Shown here one piece after another: positions 20,501 to 31,513 of a DNA stretch of 64,000 nucleotides. Numbering within the stretch: position 1 is the stretch's first letter; each line of letters opens with the position of its first letter. Under the pieces are notes generated by a model. It was not told where the DNA came from. It saw nothing but the letters and a program-made list of their open reading frames with translations, and made no database searches. This DNA is from Saccharomyces uvarum (taxonomy: Eukaryota; Ascomycota; Saccharomycetes; Saccharomycetales; Saccharomycetaceae), in contig OX365932.1 in assembly GCA_947243795.1 (NCBI GenBank), forward strand, positions 62,001 to 126,000. The letters run 5' to 3'. The translations under genes were made by a program, and so were the position numbers.

Positions 20501-20906
20501 AGCCACCTGAAGGTTTCTATCTATCTGCACTTTTTTTTCTTCTCTATTCTCCACATTTTCAATTCATTCCCCGATTATTTAGTTCATTAATTTCTATTTA
20601 TGTATTAAACTTTATGTATTAAAACGCCTGTTTCTTTCTGTACTTGATTTCTCACAAATACTCTTTATGAGCATGCCTAGTGATGATGAGACCGCAATGC
20701 CAGTATATCTACAGTCTATTGGCTTATTTTACCTTCCCATTATGGTGCCTTGTCACGCTGTACGTTACGCGGTGCTTTTTCTCTTCGTGTTCTCAGTGAA
20801 GCGAGTGGCAATGTCTCTCATCATATATATCGTGGAGCTTTGGCGAGCTTTTTGGCTTTAAATGTTCTTCGACACATCAAGTCTGCAGGAAAGAAGAAAG
20901 CGGTAA
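20501..20906. other. Intergenic region between MCM3 and SPF1
   Basis: This 406-bp stretch carries the MCM3 3' flank (T-rich, with TATTTATGTATTAAAC near 20595) and the SPF1 promoter. Two open frames of 64 codons overlap here but resemble nothing and are rejected. Confidence 0.5.
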
Positions 20907-23900
20907 ATGACAGAGAAATCATTTGTGAGCAGTCCTATTGTTAGGGACTCGAAACTATTGGTGCCAAAGTCGTTAGCTTTCAAGCCATACGTACTACCGT
21001 TTTTCCCATTATACGCTACCTTTGCTCAACTATATTTTCAACAATATGATCGTTACATCAAGGGACCTGAATGGACATTTGTTTATTTGGGGACACTGGT
21101 CTCTTTGAATATCCTGGTAATGTTGATGCCTGCTTGGAATGTAAAGATCAAAGCAAACTTCAACTACAGCACTACTAAAAATGTTACTGAAGCTACTCAC
21201 ATAATCGTCTACACCACTCCAAACAATGGTTCTGACGATATTGTGGAAATCCAAAGGGTCACAGAAGCAGGATCTTTGCAAACTTTCTTCCAATTCCAAA
21301 AGAAAAGATTCTTGTGGCATGAAAATGAACAAGTCTTTTCTTCACCTAAGTTCCTTGTTGATGAATCTCCAAAAATTGGCGATTTCCAAAAATGTAAAGG
21401 ACATTCTGGCGACTTGACTCATTTGAGAAGATTGTATGGTGAAAACAGCTTTGATATTCCTATTCCAACTTTTATGGAACTGTTTAAGGAACATGCCGTT
21501 GCACCATTATTCGTTTTCCAAGTATTCTGTGTCGCATTATGGTTATTAGATGAGTTCTGGTATTACTCTTTGTTTAACTTGTTTATGATTATTTCCATGG
21601 AAGCTGCTGCAGTATTCCAAAGATTGACCGCATTAAAGGAATTCAGAACCATGGGTATTAAGCCATACACTATCAACGTGTTTAGAAACAAAAAGTGGGT
21701 GGCCTTACCAAGTAATGAATTGTTACCTATGGATTTGGTCTCTGTAACAAGAACTGCTGAAGATAGTGCAATGCCATGCGATTTGATTTTGGTTGATGGT
21801 TCCTGTATTGTCAATGAAGCAATGCTTTCAGGTGAATCTACTCCATTATTAAAGGAGTCCATCAAATTGCGCCCTAGTGAAGACAGTCTACAATTGGACG
21901 GTGTTGACAAGATTGCCGTACTACACGGTGGTACAAAGGCTTTGCAAGTTACTCCTCCTGAACACAAATCCGATGTCCCACCACCACCTGATGGAGGTGC
22001 TTTAGCTATTGTCACTAAAACTGGGTTTGAAACATCTCAAGGTTCTTTAGTTCGTGTTATGATTTATTCTGCAGAACGTGTTTCTGTTGACAATAAGGAA
22101 GCGTTGATGTTCATTCTGTTCTTGCTAATCTTCGCTGTTGTTGCATCCTGGTACGTTTGGGTTGAAGGTACAAAAATGGGTAGAATCCAATCCAAATTGA
22201 TCTTGGACTGTATTTTAATTATTACGTCTGTTGTTCCTCCTGAATTACCAATGGAATTGACCATGGCCGTTAATAGTTCCTTAGCTGCCCTTTCCAAATT
22301 TTATGTCTATTGTACTGAACCATTTAGAATTCCATTCGCTGGTAGAATTGATGTATGTTGTTTCGATAAGACTGGTACTTTGACCGGTGAAGATCTTGTT
22401 TTTGAAGGTTTAGCTGGCATTTCTGAAGACGCTGAAAATATTCGTCACTTATATAGCGCAGCTGAAGCACCAGAAAGTACAATCCTCGTTATTGGTGCTG
22501 CTCATGCTTTAGTTAAATTAGATGATGGTGACGTTGTTGGTGATCCAATGGAAAAGGCTACTTTGAAGGCCATCGGTTGGGCTGTTGAAAAAAAAAATAC
22601 TACCTTCAGAAAAGGTAATGGTAAGTTGAATGTCATCCGTAGATTCCAATTTTCTTCTGCTTTGAAAAGATCAGCTTCTATTGCCTCTCATAATGACACT
22701 TTGTTTGCTGCTGTTAAAGGTGCACCTGAAACTATTCGTGAAAGGCTTTCCAACATTCCTAAGAATTACGATGACATTTACAAGTCCTTTACACGTTCTG
22801 GTTCAAGAGTTTTGGCTTTGGCTTCTAAACAATTACCAAAAGTATCTCAATCTAAAATTGATGACTTGACCCGTGATGAAATTGAATCAGACTTAATCTT
22901 CAATGGGTTCTTGATTTTCCACTGCCCCTTGAAAGATGATGCTATTGAGACAATTAAAATGTTGAATGAATCTTCCCACCGTTCTGTTATGATTACCGGT
23001 GATAATCCACTGACCGCTGTTCATGTAGCTAAGGAAGTTGGAATTGTTTTCGGTGAAACTTTGATTTTAGACAGAGCAGGGAAATCTGATGATGGTCAAT
23101 TGTTGTTCCGTGATGTTGAAGAAACAATCACTATTCCATTTGATCCATCAAAGGATACTTTTGATCATTCTCAAATATTTGATAGATACGATATTGCTGT
23201 TACTGGTTATGCTCTAAGTGCCTTAGAGGGACACTCTCAATTAAGGGACTTGTTACGTCACGCCTGGGTCTATGCACGTGTATCACCATCTCAAAAGGAA
23301 TTTTTGTTGAATACACTTAAGGATATGGGTTATCAAACTTTAATGTGTGGTGATGGTACTAACGATGTTGGTGCCTTGAAACAAGCTCACGTTGGTATCG
23401 CATTGTTAAACGGTACTGAAGAAGGTTTGAATAAATTGGGTGAACAACGTAGAATGGAAACTATGAAAATGATGTACACGAAACAAACTGAATTCATGGC
23501 TAGATGGAACCAACCACAGCCACCTGTTCCTGAACCGATTGCGCACTTATTCCCACCTGGTCTAAAGAACCCTCATTATTTGAAAACTTTAGAAAGTAAA
23601 GGTACTATTATCACTCCAGAAATCAGAAAACTAGTTGAAGAAGCAAATTCTAAACCCGTTGAAGTTATCAAACCAAACGAATTAACCGAGAAGAAGCCTA
23701 CCGATTTGGCTTCTATGTTGTTAGATTCTGCCGGTGATGCTCAAGGTGATGAGGCCCCAGCTCTAAAGTTAGGTGATGCATCTTGCGCCGCTCCGTTTAC
23801 TTCAAAACTTGCTAATGTTTCTGCTGTTACTAATATTATACGTCAAGGTCGTTGTGCTTTAGTTAACACCATTCAAATGTACAAAATCTTAGCTTTGAAT

Positions 23901-24554
23901 TGTCTAATTAGTGCCTATTCCTTGTCTATCATTTACATGGCTGGTGTCAAGTTCGGTGATGGTCAAGCTACAGTTTCTGGTCTATTGTTATCGGTTTGTT
24001 TCTTGAGTATTTCCCGTGGTAAGCCTTTAGAAAAATTATCAAAGCAAAGACCTCAAGCTGGAATATTCAATGTTTATATCATGGGATCTATTCTATCTCA
24101 ATTTGCTGTTCACATTGCTACTTTGATTTACATCACGACAGAAATATATAAATTGGAACCTAGAGAGCCACAAGTTGATCTCGAAAAGAAATTTGCTCCA
24201 TCTCTATTAAACACAGGTATTTTCATTATTCAATTGGTGCAACAAGTCTCTACATTCGCTGTTAACTATCAAGGTGAACCATTTAGAGAAAACATTAGAA
24301 GTAACAAGGGTATGTATTACGGTTTAGTAGGTGTGACAGGTTTGGCACTTGCAAGTGCAACTGAATTTTTCCCTGAACTGAACGAGGCCATGAAGTTTGT
24401 GCCAATGAGCGACGACTTCAAGATAAAATTGACTTTAACATTGTTACTTGATTTCTTTGGTAGTTGGGGTGTTGAACATGTTTTCAAATTCTTCTTTATG
24501 GATGACAAGCCATCTGACATTTCTATTCAAAAGGTCAAGATTGCCTCTCAATGA
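20907..24554 (+). CDS. SPF1: Spf1, P5A-type ATPase (ER transmembrane-helix dislocase)
   Basis: Spf1 is the endoplasmic-reticulum P5A ATPase that extracts mis-targeted transmembrane helices, including those of mitochondrial tail-anchored proteins. The 1,215 residues equal the S. cerevisiae length. Two N-terminal membrane segments (about 27-85) precede the core. Visible motifs are the actuator LSGEST (near 310), the P5A-specific PPELP in helix M4 (near 445), the phosphorylated aspartate in DKTGTLTG (near 487), KGAPE, TGDN and the hinge GDGTNDVGAL (near 810). An insertion around 845-960 is the P5A arm domain. The C-terminal membrane domain follows. All catalytic motifs are intact. Confidence 0.98.
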   Translation: MTEKSFVSSPIVRDSKLLVPKSLAFKPYVLPFFPLYATFAQLYFQQYDRYIKGPEWTFVYLGTLVSLNILVMLMPAWNVKIKANFNYSTTKNVTEATHIIVYTTPNNGSDDIVEIQRVTEAGSLQTFFQFQKKRFLWHENEQVFSSPKFLVDESPKIGDFQKCKGHSGDLTHLRRLYGENSFDIPIPTFMELFKEHAVAPLFVFQVFCVALWLLDEFWYYSLFNLFMIISMEAAAVFQRLTALKEFRTMGIKPYTINVFRNKKWVALPSNELLPMDLVSVTRTAEDSAMPCDLILVDGSCIVNEAMLSGESTPLLKESIKLRPSEDSLQLDGVDKIAVLHGGTKALQVTPPEHKSDVPPPPDGGALAIVTKTGFETSQGSLVRVMIYSAERVSVDNKEALMFILFLLIFAVVASWYVWVEGTKMGRIQSKLILDCILIITSVVPPELPMELTMAVNSSLAALSKFYVYCTEPFRIPFAGRIDVCCFDKTGTLTGEDLVFEGLAGISEDAENIRHLYSAAEAPESTILVIGAAHALVKLDDGDVVGDPMEKATLKAIGWAVEKKNTTFRKGNGKLNVIRRFQFSSALKRSASIASHNDTLFAAVKGAPETIRERLSNIPKNYDDIYKSFTRSGSRVLALASKQLPKVSQSKIDDLTRDEIESDLIFNGFLIFHCPLKDDAIETIKMLNESSHRSVMITGDNPLTAVHVAKEVGIVFGETLILDRAGKSDDGQLLFRDVEETITIPFDPSKDTFDHSQIFDRYDIAVTGYALSALEGHSQLRDLLRHAWVYARVSPSQKEFLLNTLKDMGYQTLMCGDGTNDVGALKQAHVGIALLNGTEEGLNKLGEQRRMETMKMMYTKQTEFMARWNQPQPPVPEPIAHLFPPGLKNPHYLKTLESKGTIITPEIRKLVEEANSKPVEVIKPNELTEKKPTDLASMLLDSAGDAQGDEAPALKLGDASCAAPFTSKLANVSAVTNIIRQGRCALVNTIQMYKILALNCLISAYSLSIIYMAGVKFGDGQATVSGLLLSVCFLSISRGKPLEKLSKQRPQAGIFNVYIMGSILSQFAVHIATLIYITTEIYKLEPREPQVDLEKKFAPSLLNTGIFIIQLVQQVSTFAVNYQGEPFRENIRSNKGMYYGLVGVTGLALASATEFFPELNEAMKFVPMSDDFKIKLTLTLLLDFFGSWGVEHVFKFFFMDDKPSDISIQKVKIASQ

Positions 24555-25338
24555 TAAAGCTTTTTGTGCAGTACGACATTTTTATTTTTACATATCTATA
24601 GTACCCACTCATATAGATCTTTTTTCATTGGGTAAATATTGTTAAGCTTATAAATATATTGTTATAAAGAATATGTGTTATATAAAATTTGCTTTTGGAA
24701 AGAATACGGAAAAACCTATTTTTGAGTTTATGTTTTGTTTTTACTATTTTGTTTTTTAATTTACGGCAAACGCTAAGTACTAATTCATTCCCCTGCGTAA
24801 AAATAAACAAATAAATGGTTCGCAAACAATGTCGATGGGAAAAACAGATTAGCGTGGTTGGTCACGAATCCAGCCTTATGGAGCTTTTTATAATCGAAGT
24901 TATCATCCAGTATGTCCAATTCAATTGCGTTGTGGTAGCCTAGAACCAGAGATGCTTAAAAATTGTTTGAGAAAACAAGACAGCTACAAGCTTATATAAG
25001 TGGGATTACTAACTCTCCTATCAACAATCGACAAAAATTTGCAAAAGTAGAAGTTCCCATCAGCGTAATATGAAGTGAATTTGAAAAATTCCAGTTTGGT
25101 GTCCGGAAGGGAAATGCTTAGCCAGGTAGTAAGTACCCTTTAAAGGGTCGGATGTGTGGCATCGAAAAAAAAACTACTAATTCCCAATAATGATTATATT
25201 GGCAGAAGATTAATATAACTTCTAGTTGAAATCCGTCAACGACAGCATAACTCTTTACTTTCCATATTTTCATTTAGTGTTTTCTTCAATCATTCCTGTA
25301 AGCGCTATTAGATAAGTTCAAGTTTAAGTTTAATCAAC
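24555..25338. other. Intergenic region between SPF1 and ECM10
   Basis: This 784-bp AT-rich stretch is unusually long for adjacent co-oriented genes. I see no tRNA, LTR or coding frame with a convincing start. It should contain the SPF1 terminator and a regulated ECM10 promoter; a GCTTATATAAG sequence near 24990 could be a TATA element for a distal start. Confidence 0.45.
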
Positions 25339-27273
25339 ATGTTACTAGCTAGGCGTACCCTACGGGCACATAATCCACTTTGTACTATAGCTCGTTTACA
25401 GTCAACAAAGGTTCAAGGAGCAGTTATCGGTATTGATTTAGGTACCACTAATTCTGCGGTGGCTATTATGGAAGGTAAAGCTCCAAAGATCATCGAAAAC
25501 GCGGAAGGTTCAAGAACTACCCCATCTGTGGTGGCTTTCACTAAGGATGGCGAACGTTTGGTTGGTACTCCAGCAAAACGTCAATCCGTTATAAACCCAG
25601 AAAACACTTTATTTGCTACTAAGCGTTTGATCGGTCGCCGTTTTGAAGATGCTGAAGTTCAAAGGGACATTAAACAAGTTCCATTCAAGATTGTAAAGCA
25701 TTCTAATGGGGATGCCTGGGTAAGGGCAAGAGGCCAAACATACTCCCCTGCACAAATAGGTGGTTTTGTCTTGAATAAAATGAAGGAAACGGCTGACGCT
25801 TATTTGGGTAAAAGCGTGAAAAATGCGGTTGTTACTGTTCCTGCTTACTTTAACGATGCTCAAAGGCAGGCAACCAAAGATGCCGGGCAAATTATTGGGC
25901 TAAACGTATTGCGTGTTGTTAATGAACCCACAGCTGCCGCCTTAGCTTATGGTTTGGATAAATCCGAGTCAAAAGTCGTTGCTGTTTTTGACTTAGGTGG
26001 AGGTACTTTTGACATCTCCATCTTGGACATCGATAATGGAGTTTTTGAAGTCAAGTCTACTAATGGTGACACTCATTTGGGTGGTGAGGATTTCGATATC
26101 TATTTGTTGAGAGAAATAGTTTCTCGTTTTAAGACTGAAACCGGTATTGATTTAGAGAACGACAGTATGGCCATTCAAAGAATAAGAGAGGCTGCTGAAA
26201 AGGCCAAGATCGAGTTATCGTCCACTGTTTCTACCGAAATCAACTTGCCTTTCATCACTGCCGATGCTACAGGCCCAAAGCATATTAATATGTCTTTTTC
26301 TAGGGCCCAACTTGAAAGTTTAACCGCTCCCTTAATCAACAGAACGATTGATCCAGTCAAAAAAGCTTTGAAAGACGCAAAGCTCACGTTTTCCGATATA
26401 TCAGATGTTTTATTAGTCGGCGGTATGTCAAGAATGCCCAAGGTTGTAGAAACTGTAAAAAAGTTATTCGGCAAGGATGCTTCCAAAGCCATTAACCCTG
26501 ACGAAGCGGTAGCGCTGGGCGCTGCTATTCAAGGCGCTGTCTTGTCCGGTGAAGTTACTGATGTTTTGTTATTGGACGTTACTCCTTTATCGTTAGGAAT
26601 TGAAACCCTAGGAGGTGTTTTCACTAGATTAATTCCAAGAAATTCCACGATTCCCACCAAAAAATCCCAAATTTTTTCCACTGCCGCAGCAGGTCAAACA
26701 ACAGTAGAAGTTAAAGTTTTCCAGGGTGAGAGAGAGTTAGTCCAGGATAATAAATTAATTGGTAATTTTTCTCTAGAAGGAATTCCGCCAGCACCAAAAG
26801 GTGTTCCCCAAATTGAAGTCACTTTTGATATTGATGCCAATGGAATAATTAACGTTTCAGCAAAGGATCATGCCAGTAACAAAGACTCCTCTATTACTGT
26901 TGCTGGAGCATCAGGACTTTCTGAAGCTGAAATCGAACAAATGGTTAACGAGGCCGAAAAATATAAAGGCCAAGATGCGGCTAGAAGAAAAGCTATCGAA
27001 ACTGCCAATAAAGCTGATCAACTAGCCAACGACACTGAGAACTCCTTGAAGGAATTTGAAGAGAGGTTGGATAAAACTGACTCTCAACTCCTTAAAGACC
27101 AGATTTCGTCATTAAGAGAATTAATATCCCGAGTTCAAGCTGGCGATGAAGTCAATGGTGAGGACTTAGCAAGCAAAATTGATAAATTACAAACGTCATC
27201 GTTAAAACTCTTTGAACAGCTCTACAAGAATGATAGCAATTCTCAATCCAAGACTAAGAATGGGGACCCATAA
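25339..27273 (+). CDS. ECM10: Ecm10 (Ssc3), mitochondrial Hsp70
   Basis: Ecm10 is a matrix Hsp70, a paralog of Ssc1. The 644-residue length equals that of S. cerevisiae. A basic N-terminus without acidic residues (about 1-25, [14 protein letters not shown]) is a mitochondrial presequence. The ATPase domain begins [19 protein letters not shown], with the second phosphate loop [14 protein letters not shown] and GGMSRMP. The interdomain linker [19 protein letters not shown] leads to the substrate-binding domain, and a helical lid ends the protein. It is called ECM10 rather than SSC1 from position (between SPF1 and BUD16) and sequence. Confidence 0.95.
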   Translation: MLLARRTLRAHNPLCTIARLQSTKVQGAVIGIDLGTTNSAVAIMEGKAPKIIENAEGSRTTPSVVAFTKDGERLVGTPAKRQSVINPENTLFATKRLIGRRFEDAEVQRDIKQVPFKIVKHSNGDAWVRARGQTYSPAQIGGFVLNKMKETADAYLGKSVKNAVVTVPAYFNDAQRQATKDAGQIIGLNVLRVVNEPTAAALAYGLDKSESKVVAVFDLGGGTFDISILDIDNGVFEVKSTNGDTHLGGEDFDIYLLREIVSRFKTETGIDLENDSMAIQRIREAAEKAKIELSSTVSTEINLPFITADATGPKHINMSFSRAQLESLTAPLINRTIDPVKKALKDAKLTFSDISDVLLVGGMSRMPKVVETVKKLFGKDASKAINPDEAVALGAAIQGAVLSGEVTDVLLLDVTPLSLGIETLGGVFTRLIPRNSTIPTKKSQIFSTAAAGQTTVEVKVFQGERELVQDNKLIGNFSLEGIPPAPKGVPQIEVTFDIDANGIINVSAKDHASNKDSSITVAGASGLSEAEIEQMVNEAEKYKGQDAARRKAIETANKADQLANDTENSLKEFEERLDKTDSQLLKDQISSLRELISRVQAGDEVNGEDLASKIDKLQTSSLKLFEQLYKNDSNSQSKTKNGDP

Positions 27274-27611
27274 AATAGTATGACTAGCTCTTATTTATCC
27301 CTCGCGAATACCGCTTGCTTTCGAAATACAACGCCAAATATATATACGCTTGTTGCTCTATGTAACCAGTATTATTTATGGTACTTTGTTTACAAAAAAA
27401 ATAACAAATCTTCAACAAACATCAGACAAACGGGCAATAGTATGTAACGGAATCTATGCATTTGAACATACATAAATTATTTACTATTATACAAGTACTT
27501 GGCATTACTTTTTTTTTTACCTTTTTTTTTACCTTTTTTTTTACCTTTCTTTTTACCTTTTTTTTTACCTTTTTTAGTTCTTTTAAAGACTATGACTGTA
27601 TAATGATTGTG
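27274..27611. other. Convergent 3' region between ECM10 and BUD16
   Basis: The two genes converge, so this holds both terminators. Its main feature is the T-rich tandem array at about 27508-27575. I see no gene; a short hydrophobic frame across the array (27456-27674) is an artefact of the T runs. Confidence 0.6.
27508..27575. repeat. Tandem (T)n-ACC array between convergent genes
   Basis: About five copies of an 11-12 bp unit made of a T run and ACC are arranged head to tail. One copy is interrupted by a C. Read on the minus strand the unit is GGTAAAAAAAA, so it lies in the 3' flank of BUD16. Confidence 0.8.
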
Positions 27612-28550
27612 TCACAGTCTGGTATAAATATAATCCTTTTCATTAATGTTGATAGTTTCGTATATATCTCTTGATTCAACAATTCGCAATTCCATTTCTT
27701 TCATCTCCAAAGCAGAGCCCATTTTGGCATTAATTTTCCCCGAAGTATAACTTCGAGTGACGTTCAAAACTTTTTGAATAACATTTAGCACATTATTAAC
27801 TTGATCTTCAAATTTCAAAATTGTTGTTGGGTCTGACAAGATTTTATAGACTCGATCCAATAGCAAAGCAGAGAACAAGTCACCGACCCCAGTGAAATAT
27901 GAATCAATGAACGGTACTCTATAAACAACAGGTGTCTTACCTTTCATAGAAGCTACACAATAGATGAACTCTTGATCATCAAACATCTTACAATCGCAGG
28001 ATGTAACGATTATTACTGGGATGGTACGATGTAGTTTTTCTAGTGCCTTTTTCAACTGTTCTTTAGTCTTAATCTCTTCTCCATATAATATTTCTAACTC
28101 AAATTGATTTGGAGTAATTATATCAACCAGCTGTTTGGGAGACAATGCTATTTTCCGGTATTCCGGTATAACATCTTCACTAACATATAGTTGTCCTTCA
28201 TCTCCCATCACAGGATCCATAAGCCATATCATTTTAGGATTTTCTTCTTTAAATTTAGCATAATACGTCCCCATACATCGAACTGAGTTCTTATTGGGCA
28301 AGTAACCTGAAAGTAAAGCTTGGTAGTCTCGAGGAAAATTATCGAATAGGCCTGATAAGAGTTGCTTTAGATCAGTTTCATCTGTTATAGTTCCAAATAC
28401 TTTGTCTAAACCATATCCGGTATGGTTGGAAAACTGGACACTGTTGCAACAGTCTACATCCCAACCTAAACATTGCAAGGGAAACGTAGCAGCTTTGTTT
28501 CCCACGTAGCCGTGCACTACATGAGATTGCGTTGCCAAGAGCCGAGGCAT
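27612..28550 (-). CDS. BUD16: Bud16, putative pyridoxal kinase
   Basis: Bud16 is the yeast pyridoxal kinase-like protein of the PfkB/ribokinase fold, phosphorylating vitamin B6 vitamers; loss causes genome instability in S. cerevisiae. The 312-residue length equals that of the S. cerevisiae protein. Recognisable features are the N-terminal SHVVHGYVGNKAATFPLQ substrate-site block, DPVMGDEGQLYV near 112-123, TPNQFE near 146-151 and the GVGD anion hole with catalytic Asp224 (FTGVGDLFSALL). The gene converges with ECM10. Confidence 0.96.
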   Translation of the reverse strand: MPRLLATQSHVVHGYVGNKAATFPLQCLGWDVDCCNSVQFSNHTGYGLDKVFGTITDETDLKQLLSGLFDNFPRDYQALLSGYLPNKNSVRCMGTYYAKFKEENPKMIWLMDPVMGDEGQLYVSEDVIPEYRKIALSPKQLVDIITPNQFELEILYGEEIKTKEQLKKALEKLHRTIPVIIVTSCDCKMFDDQEFIYCVASMKGKTPVVYRVPFIDSYFTGVGDLFSALLLDRVYKILSDPTTILKFEDQVNNVLNVIQKVLNVTRSYTSGKINAKMGSALEMKEMELRIVESRDIYETININEKDYIYTRL

Positions 28551-29253
28551 TTTCGTCGTGGTAGTTCAGTGGATATAAAAGACGAATAAAATCAGGAACT
28601 TTGTCTTATCGGCACAGTGTAAAACCCTTCAAACCCTTCCAATCTTGAGCGACTAGCTTTTCCTGATCGATAATGAAGTAAATATGGTCACTATCACGAT
28701 CTTTGCTTATTTTTGAAATATTTCAGTCATCGGACAATAGCGGGAATAAACTTTTTTCATTTCCGTTACTGAAACAAAATGGGCTGCAAAGAGTCATATC
28801 CTAAAAGACAACCATAATTAGAACGGTACACAATTGAACGCAACCATACCACCAATTCTGCGCCTTACTGTTCAATGCAAATTTGCAAGCAGCACAGCCA
28901 AAAATTACCAATTAATTAAAGCCCACGTCTTCCAATTAGTGTGTAAGCATATTTGGGCTTCTAGCTAGGCCTCTCAAGTTTGTGGTACATCCTAAAGTCG
29001 TTCACTATGATATCCACCGTTCTGCTTATTTACTACTAATCCGAAGCTTTATGAATAGTTTCGATAGTAAGCATGAGCACAGAATGGAATATATATAGAA
29101 ATTTGAAAGATCACAAAGTTCTAGGGGGTATAGGCGTTCACAATATGCAACCAAAAATATAGTTTTTGCACTCCAGCTCGTTTCGGAAAGCAGTTTTCAA
29201 TTAAACTAGCTGGTCATAAGAAATTTTAACATGTATAAATATCAAATTAGCTG
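28551..29253. other. Intergenic region between BUD16 and initiator tRNA-Met
   Basis: This 703-bp stretch holds the BUD16 promoter and the 5' flank of the tRNA gene. tRNA upstream regions often collect Ty remnants, but I do not recognise any LTR sequence here. I see no gene. Confidence 0.5.
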
Positions 29254-29325
29254 AGCGCCGTGGCGCAGTGGAAGCGCGCAGGGCTCATAACCCTGATGTC
29301 CTCGGATCGAAACCGAGCGGCGCTA
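29254..29325 (+). tRNA. Initiator tRNA-Met(CAU)
   Basis: The 72-nt gene begins AGCGCCGTGGCGCAG and ends GCGGCGCTA. It shows eukaryotic initiator hallmarks: an A1-U72 terminal pair, three G-C pairs closing the anticodon stem (GGG/CCC) and an A in place of T54 (GATCGAAACC). The anticodon CAT is at 29286-29288. It occupies the position of IMT4 in S. cerevisiae. A T-rich terminator follows at about 29330. Its 3' end is complementary to the primer-binding site of the Ty element in this window (51813-51822). Confidence 0.98.
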
Positions 29326-29726
29326 ATTTATTTTTTTATTTTTTCCAATTTATTTTTCAAAAATTTACAAAACTTGCTGTTACGAGTGTTTCACGAATCG
29401 ACGCAACTCTAATAGTGCATTTAGAAAACACGAGAGAAATTAAGATCTGTTCTAGTGGTGGAAACAGCAGCTTTTTGGCTTTGTTTACTTTTAAAAAAAA
29501 GGTGACCGTATAAAGGTATATTACCCGGAAAAGAAACTCAATTTTATAAAAAATTCAGAAAAAGTGGTTAAGTGATTGACTGACCCTTGATAGTGTTGTA
29601 CAAGTTAATTCATTTCTGATTAACTACTTATTTTTGAAAAAGTTTTTAAAGAATTAAAAAGATCGTGTTTATTGCTTTCTCAAAAAGACTAATCGAATAG
29701 AATAACAAAAGAAATATATACATATA
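29326..29726. other. VMA3 promoter region
   Basis: This 401-bp AT-rich region lies between the initiator tRNA and VMA3. It includes the tRNA terminator and a TATATACATATAATG context at the VMA3 start. An 81-codon frame running out of the tRNA is rejected because it has no ATG outside the tRNA sequence and no likeness to known proteins. Confidence 0.5.
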
Positions 29727-30209
29727 ATGACTGAATTGTGTCCTGTCTACGCCCCTTTCTTTGGTGCCATTGGTTGTGCCTCTGCCATTATCTTCACTTC
29801 CTTAGGTGCTGCTTATGGTACTGCTAAATCTGGTGTTGGTATCTGTGCCACCTGTGTGTTGAGACCAGACTTGCTGTTCAAGAACATTGTTCCTGTTATT
29901 ATGGCTGGTATCATTGCTATTTATGGGCTGGTTGTTTCCGTCTTGGTCTGTTATTCATTGGGCCAAAAGCAAGCTTTGTACACTGGTTTCATCCAATTGG
30001 GTGCCGGTTTATCTGTCGGTTTAAGTGGTCTAGCTGCAGGTTTCGCTATTGGTATCGTCGGTGATGCAGGTGTTAGAGGTTCCTCTCAACAACCAAGATT
30101 ATTCGTCGGTATGATTTTAATTTTGATTTTTGCTGAAGTTTTAGGTTTGTACGGTTTGATTGTTGCTTTGTTGTTGAACTCCAGAGCTACTCAAGACGTT
30201 GTTTGTTAA
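29727..30209 (+). CDS. VMA3: Vma3 (Cup5), V-ATPase proteolipid subunit c
   Basis: Vma3 is the 16-kDa proteolipid of the c-ring in the Vo sector of the vacuolar H+-ATPase. The 160 residues form four transmembrane helices, and the essential proton-carrying glutamate is Glu137 in [13 protein letters not shown]. By memory it is identical to the S. cerevisiae protein, in keeping with extreme conservation of this subunit. Codon use is biased to preferred codons. It follows the initiator tRNA as in S. cerevisiae. Confidence 0.98.
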
Positions 30210-30932
30210 GGCAGCTTCTGAATCACTAAAGTAGAAATAGAGAATAAAAGTAAAGCCTTTATTTGAGAATCTATGAATAGTATCATTTTTTTTTACTTTC
30301 GCTTTTGCTTTTAGCCCCTATTTCTACTTCACATCCTTACTACCTCATTTTCAAGCTTCCTTTTTATTTTTACCATTATTATTGTTTAAAAGAGTATTAC
30401 AAGCTAAATATGTATATCTTAATTTTTAATGTGTATAAATTAGAAAATTTGAATATCAAGGAGCAACAAATAGCACTCTGTGCGTTTTTCAAGCTACATG
30501 ATGAGGAAAATGGGCATGTAAAGCTCACATCCTTCTTACTAGTTTTACCTTATCGACTGCTATTGTTAGTTATTACCACTGCGTCGTTTCTTTTTCTTAT
30601 CAGGTAATTATCCGGGTGACATAATCATTTCATGAAAAAAATTTTCTTTGCTTTCTTTTCTTTTTTTTCTTCTTTCCTTTTTTCTCAATTTTTTTTTTTT
30701 TTTTATTTTTTCGATGACAGAATGAGATGAGTTAGAAAATTTTTCACTTTTAAAATGTGATTTTGTTATAGTGGTGATTAAAAGACACTTTTACTTACAA
30801 GTTTTCTTTCCATCTTTTAATTCTGTTTAAAATCGTCATTCGAGCGAGCTTTCTATACCAGCACCATACTGATTATTGCAAGGAACTTGAATAAACCAGA
30901 TTTCATATCATTAACACCTATATTACTCTAAG
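30210..30932. other. Intergenic region between VMA3 and SNU13
   Basis: This 723-bp stretch contains long T-rich tracts (about 30640-30712), typical of a nucleosome-poor promoter for the highly expressed SNU13. The 100-codon frame at 30305-30607 has only a TTG start and a composition driven by T runs. I see no further gene. Confidence 0.5.
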
Positions 30933-31313
30933 ATGTCCGCTCCAAACCCAAAGGCTTTCCCATTAGCTGATGCTGCATTAACCCAACAAATCTTGGATGT
31001 TGTCCAACAGGCTGCCAATTTGAGACAATTGAAGAAGGGTGCCAACGAAGCTACCAAGACTTTAAACCGTGGTATCTCTGAATTCATCATCATGGCTGCT
31101 GACTGTGAACCTATTGAAATCTTATTGCATTTGCCATTACTATGTGAAGATAAGAACGTTCCATACGTCTTTGTCCCATCTAGAGTTGCTTTAGGTAGAG
31201 CTTGTGGTGTTTCTAGACCAGTTATTGCTGCTTCTATTACCACTAACGATGCTTCTGCTATCAAGACCCAAATCTACGCCGTTAAGGACAAGATTGAGAC
31301 TTTGTTAATTTAA
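30933..31313 (+). CDS. SNU13: Snu13, 15.5K protein of U4/U6.U5 and box C/D snoRNPs
   Basis: Snu13 binds kink-turns in U4 snRNA and box C/D snoRNAs, nucleating both the tri-snRNP and the snoRNPs. The 126-residue length matches the family, and the whole chain is one L7Ae/L30e fold, with the RNA-contacting [12 protein letters not shown] (about 37-48) and [13 protein letters not shown] (about 90-102). The ATG at 30933 begins [13 protein letters not shown] as in S. cerevisiae. Codons are highly optimal. It converges with YEL025C 200 bp downstream. Confidence 0.98.
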
Positions 31314-31513
31314 ATAGATTAGTTATTTATCTATCTACATTATTTTCTGTACTATCTAAATACGATAAAAGAAAAGTTTTGCTTTTTACATTAGTACAAC
31401 CTGTTTCAATACTTAGCCTTGTCTATTCCATTTTTATTAGTACAGGACAGCTGCCGTCCATTCATCCCCGTGCATATCAAGCTTATTGTTAGGTCCGTAT
31501 ATATATTCTTGAT

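Noticed and set aside
28551-29253. Search for Ty remnants upstream of the initiator tRNA
   Set aside because: I could not recognise delta, sigma or tau LTR sequence by eye.
30305-30607. 100-codon hydrophobic frame downstream of VMA3
   Set aside because: It starts at a TTG and its Leu/Phe/Tyr content comes from T-rich sequence.
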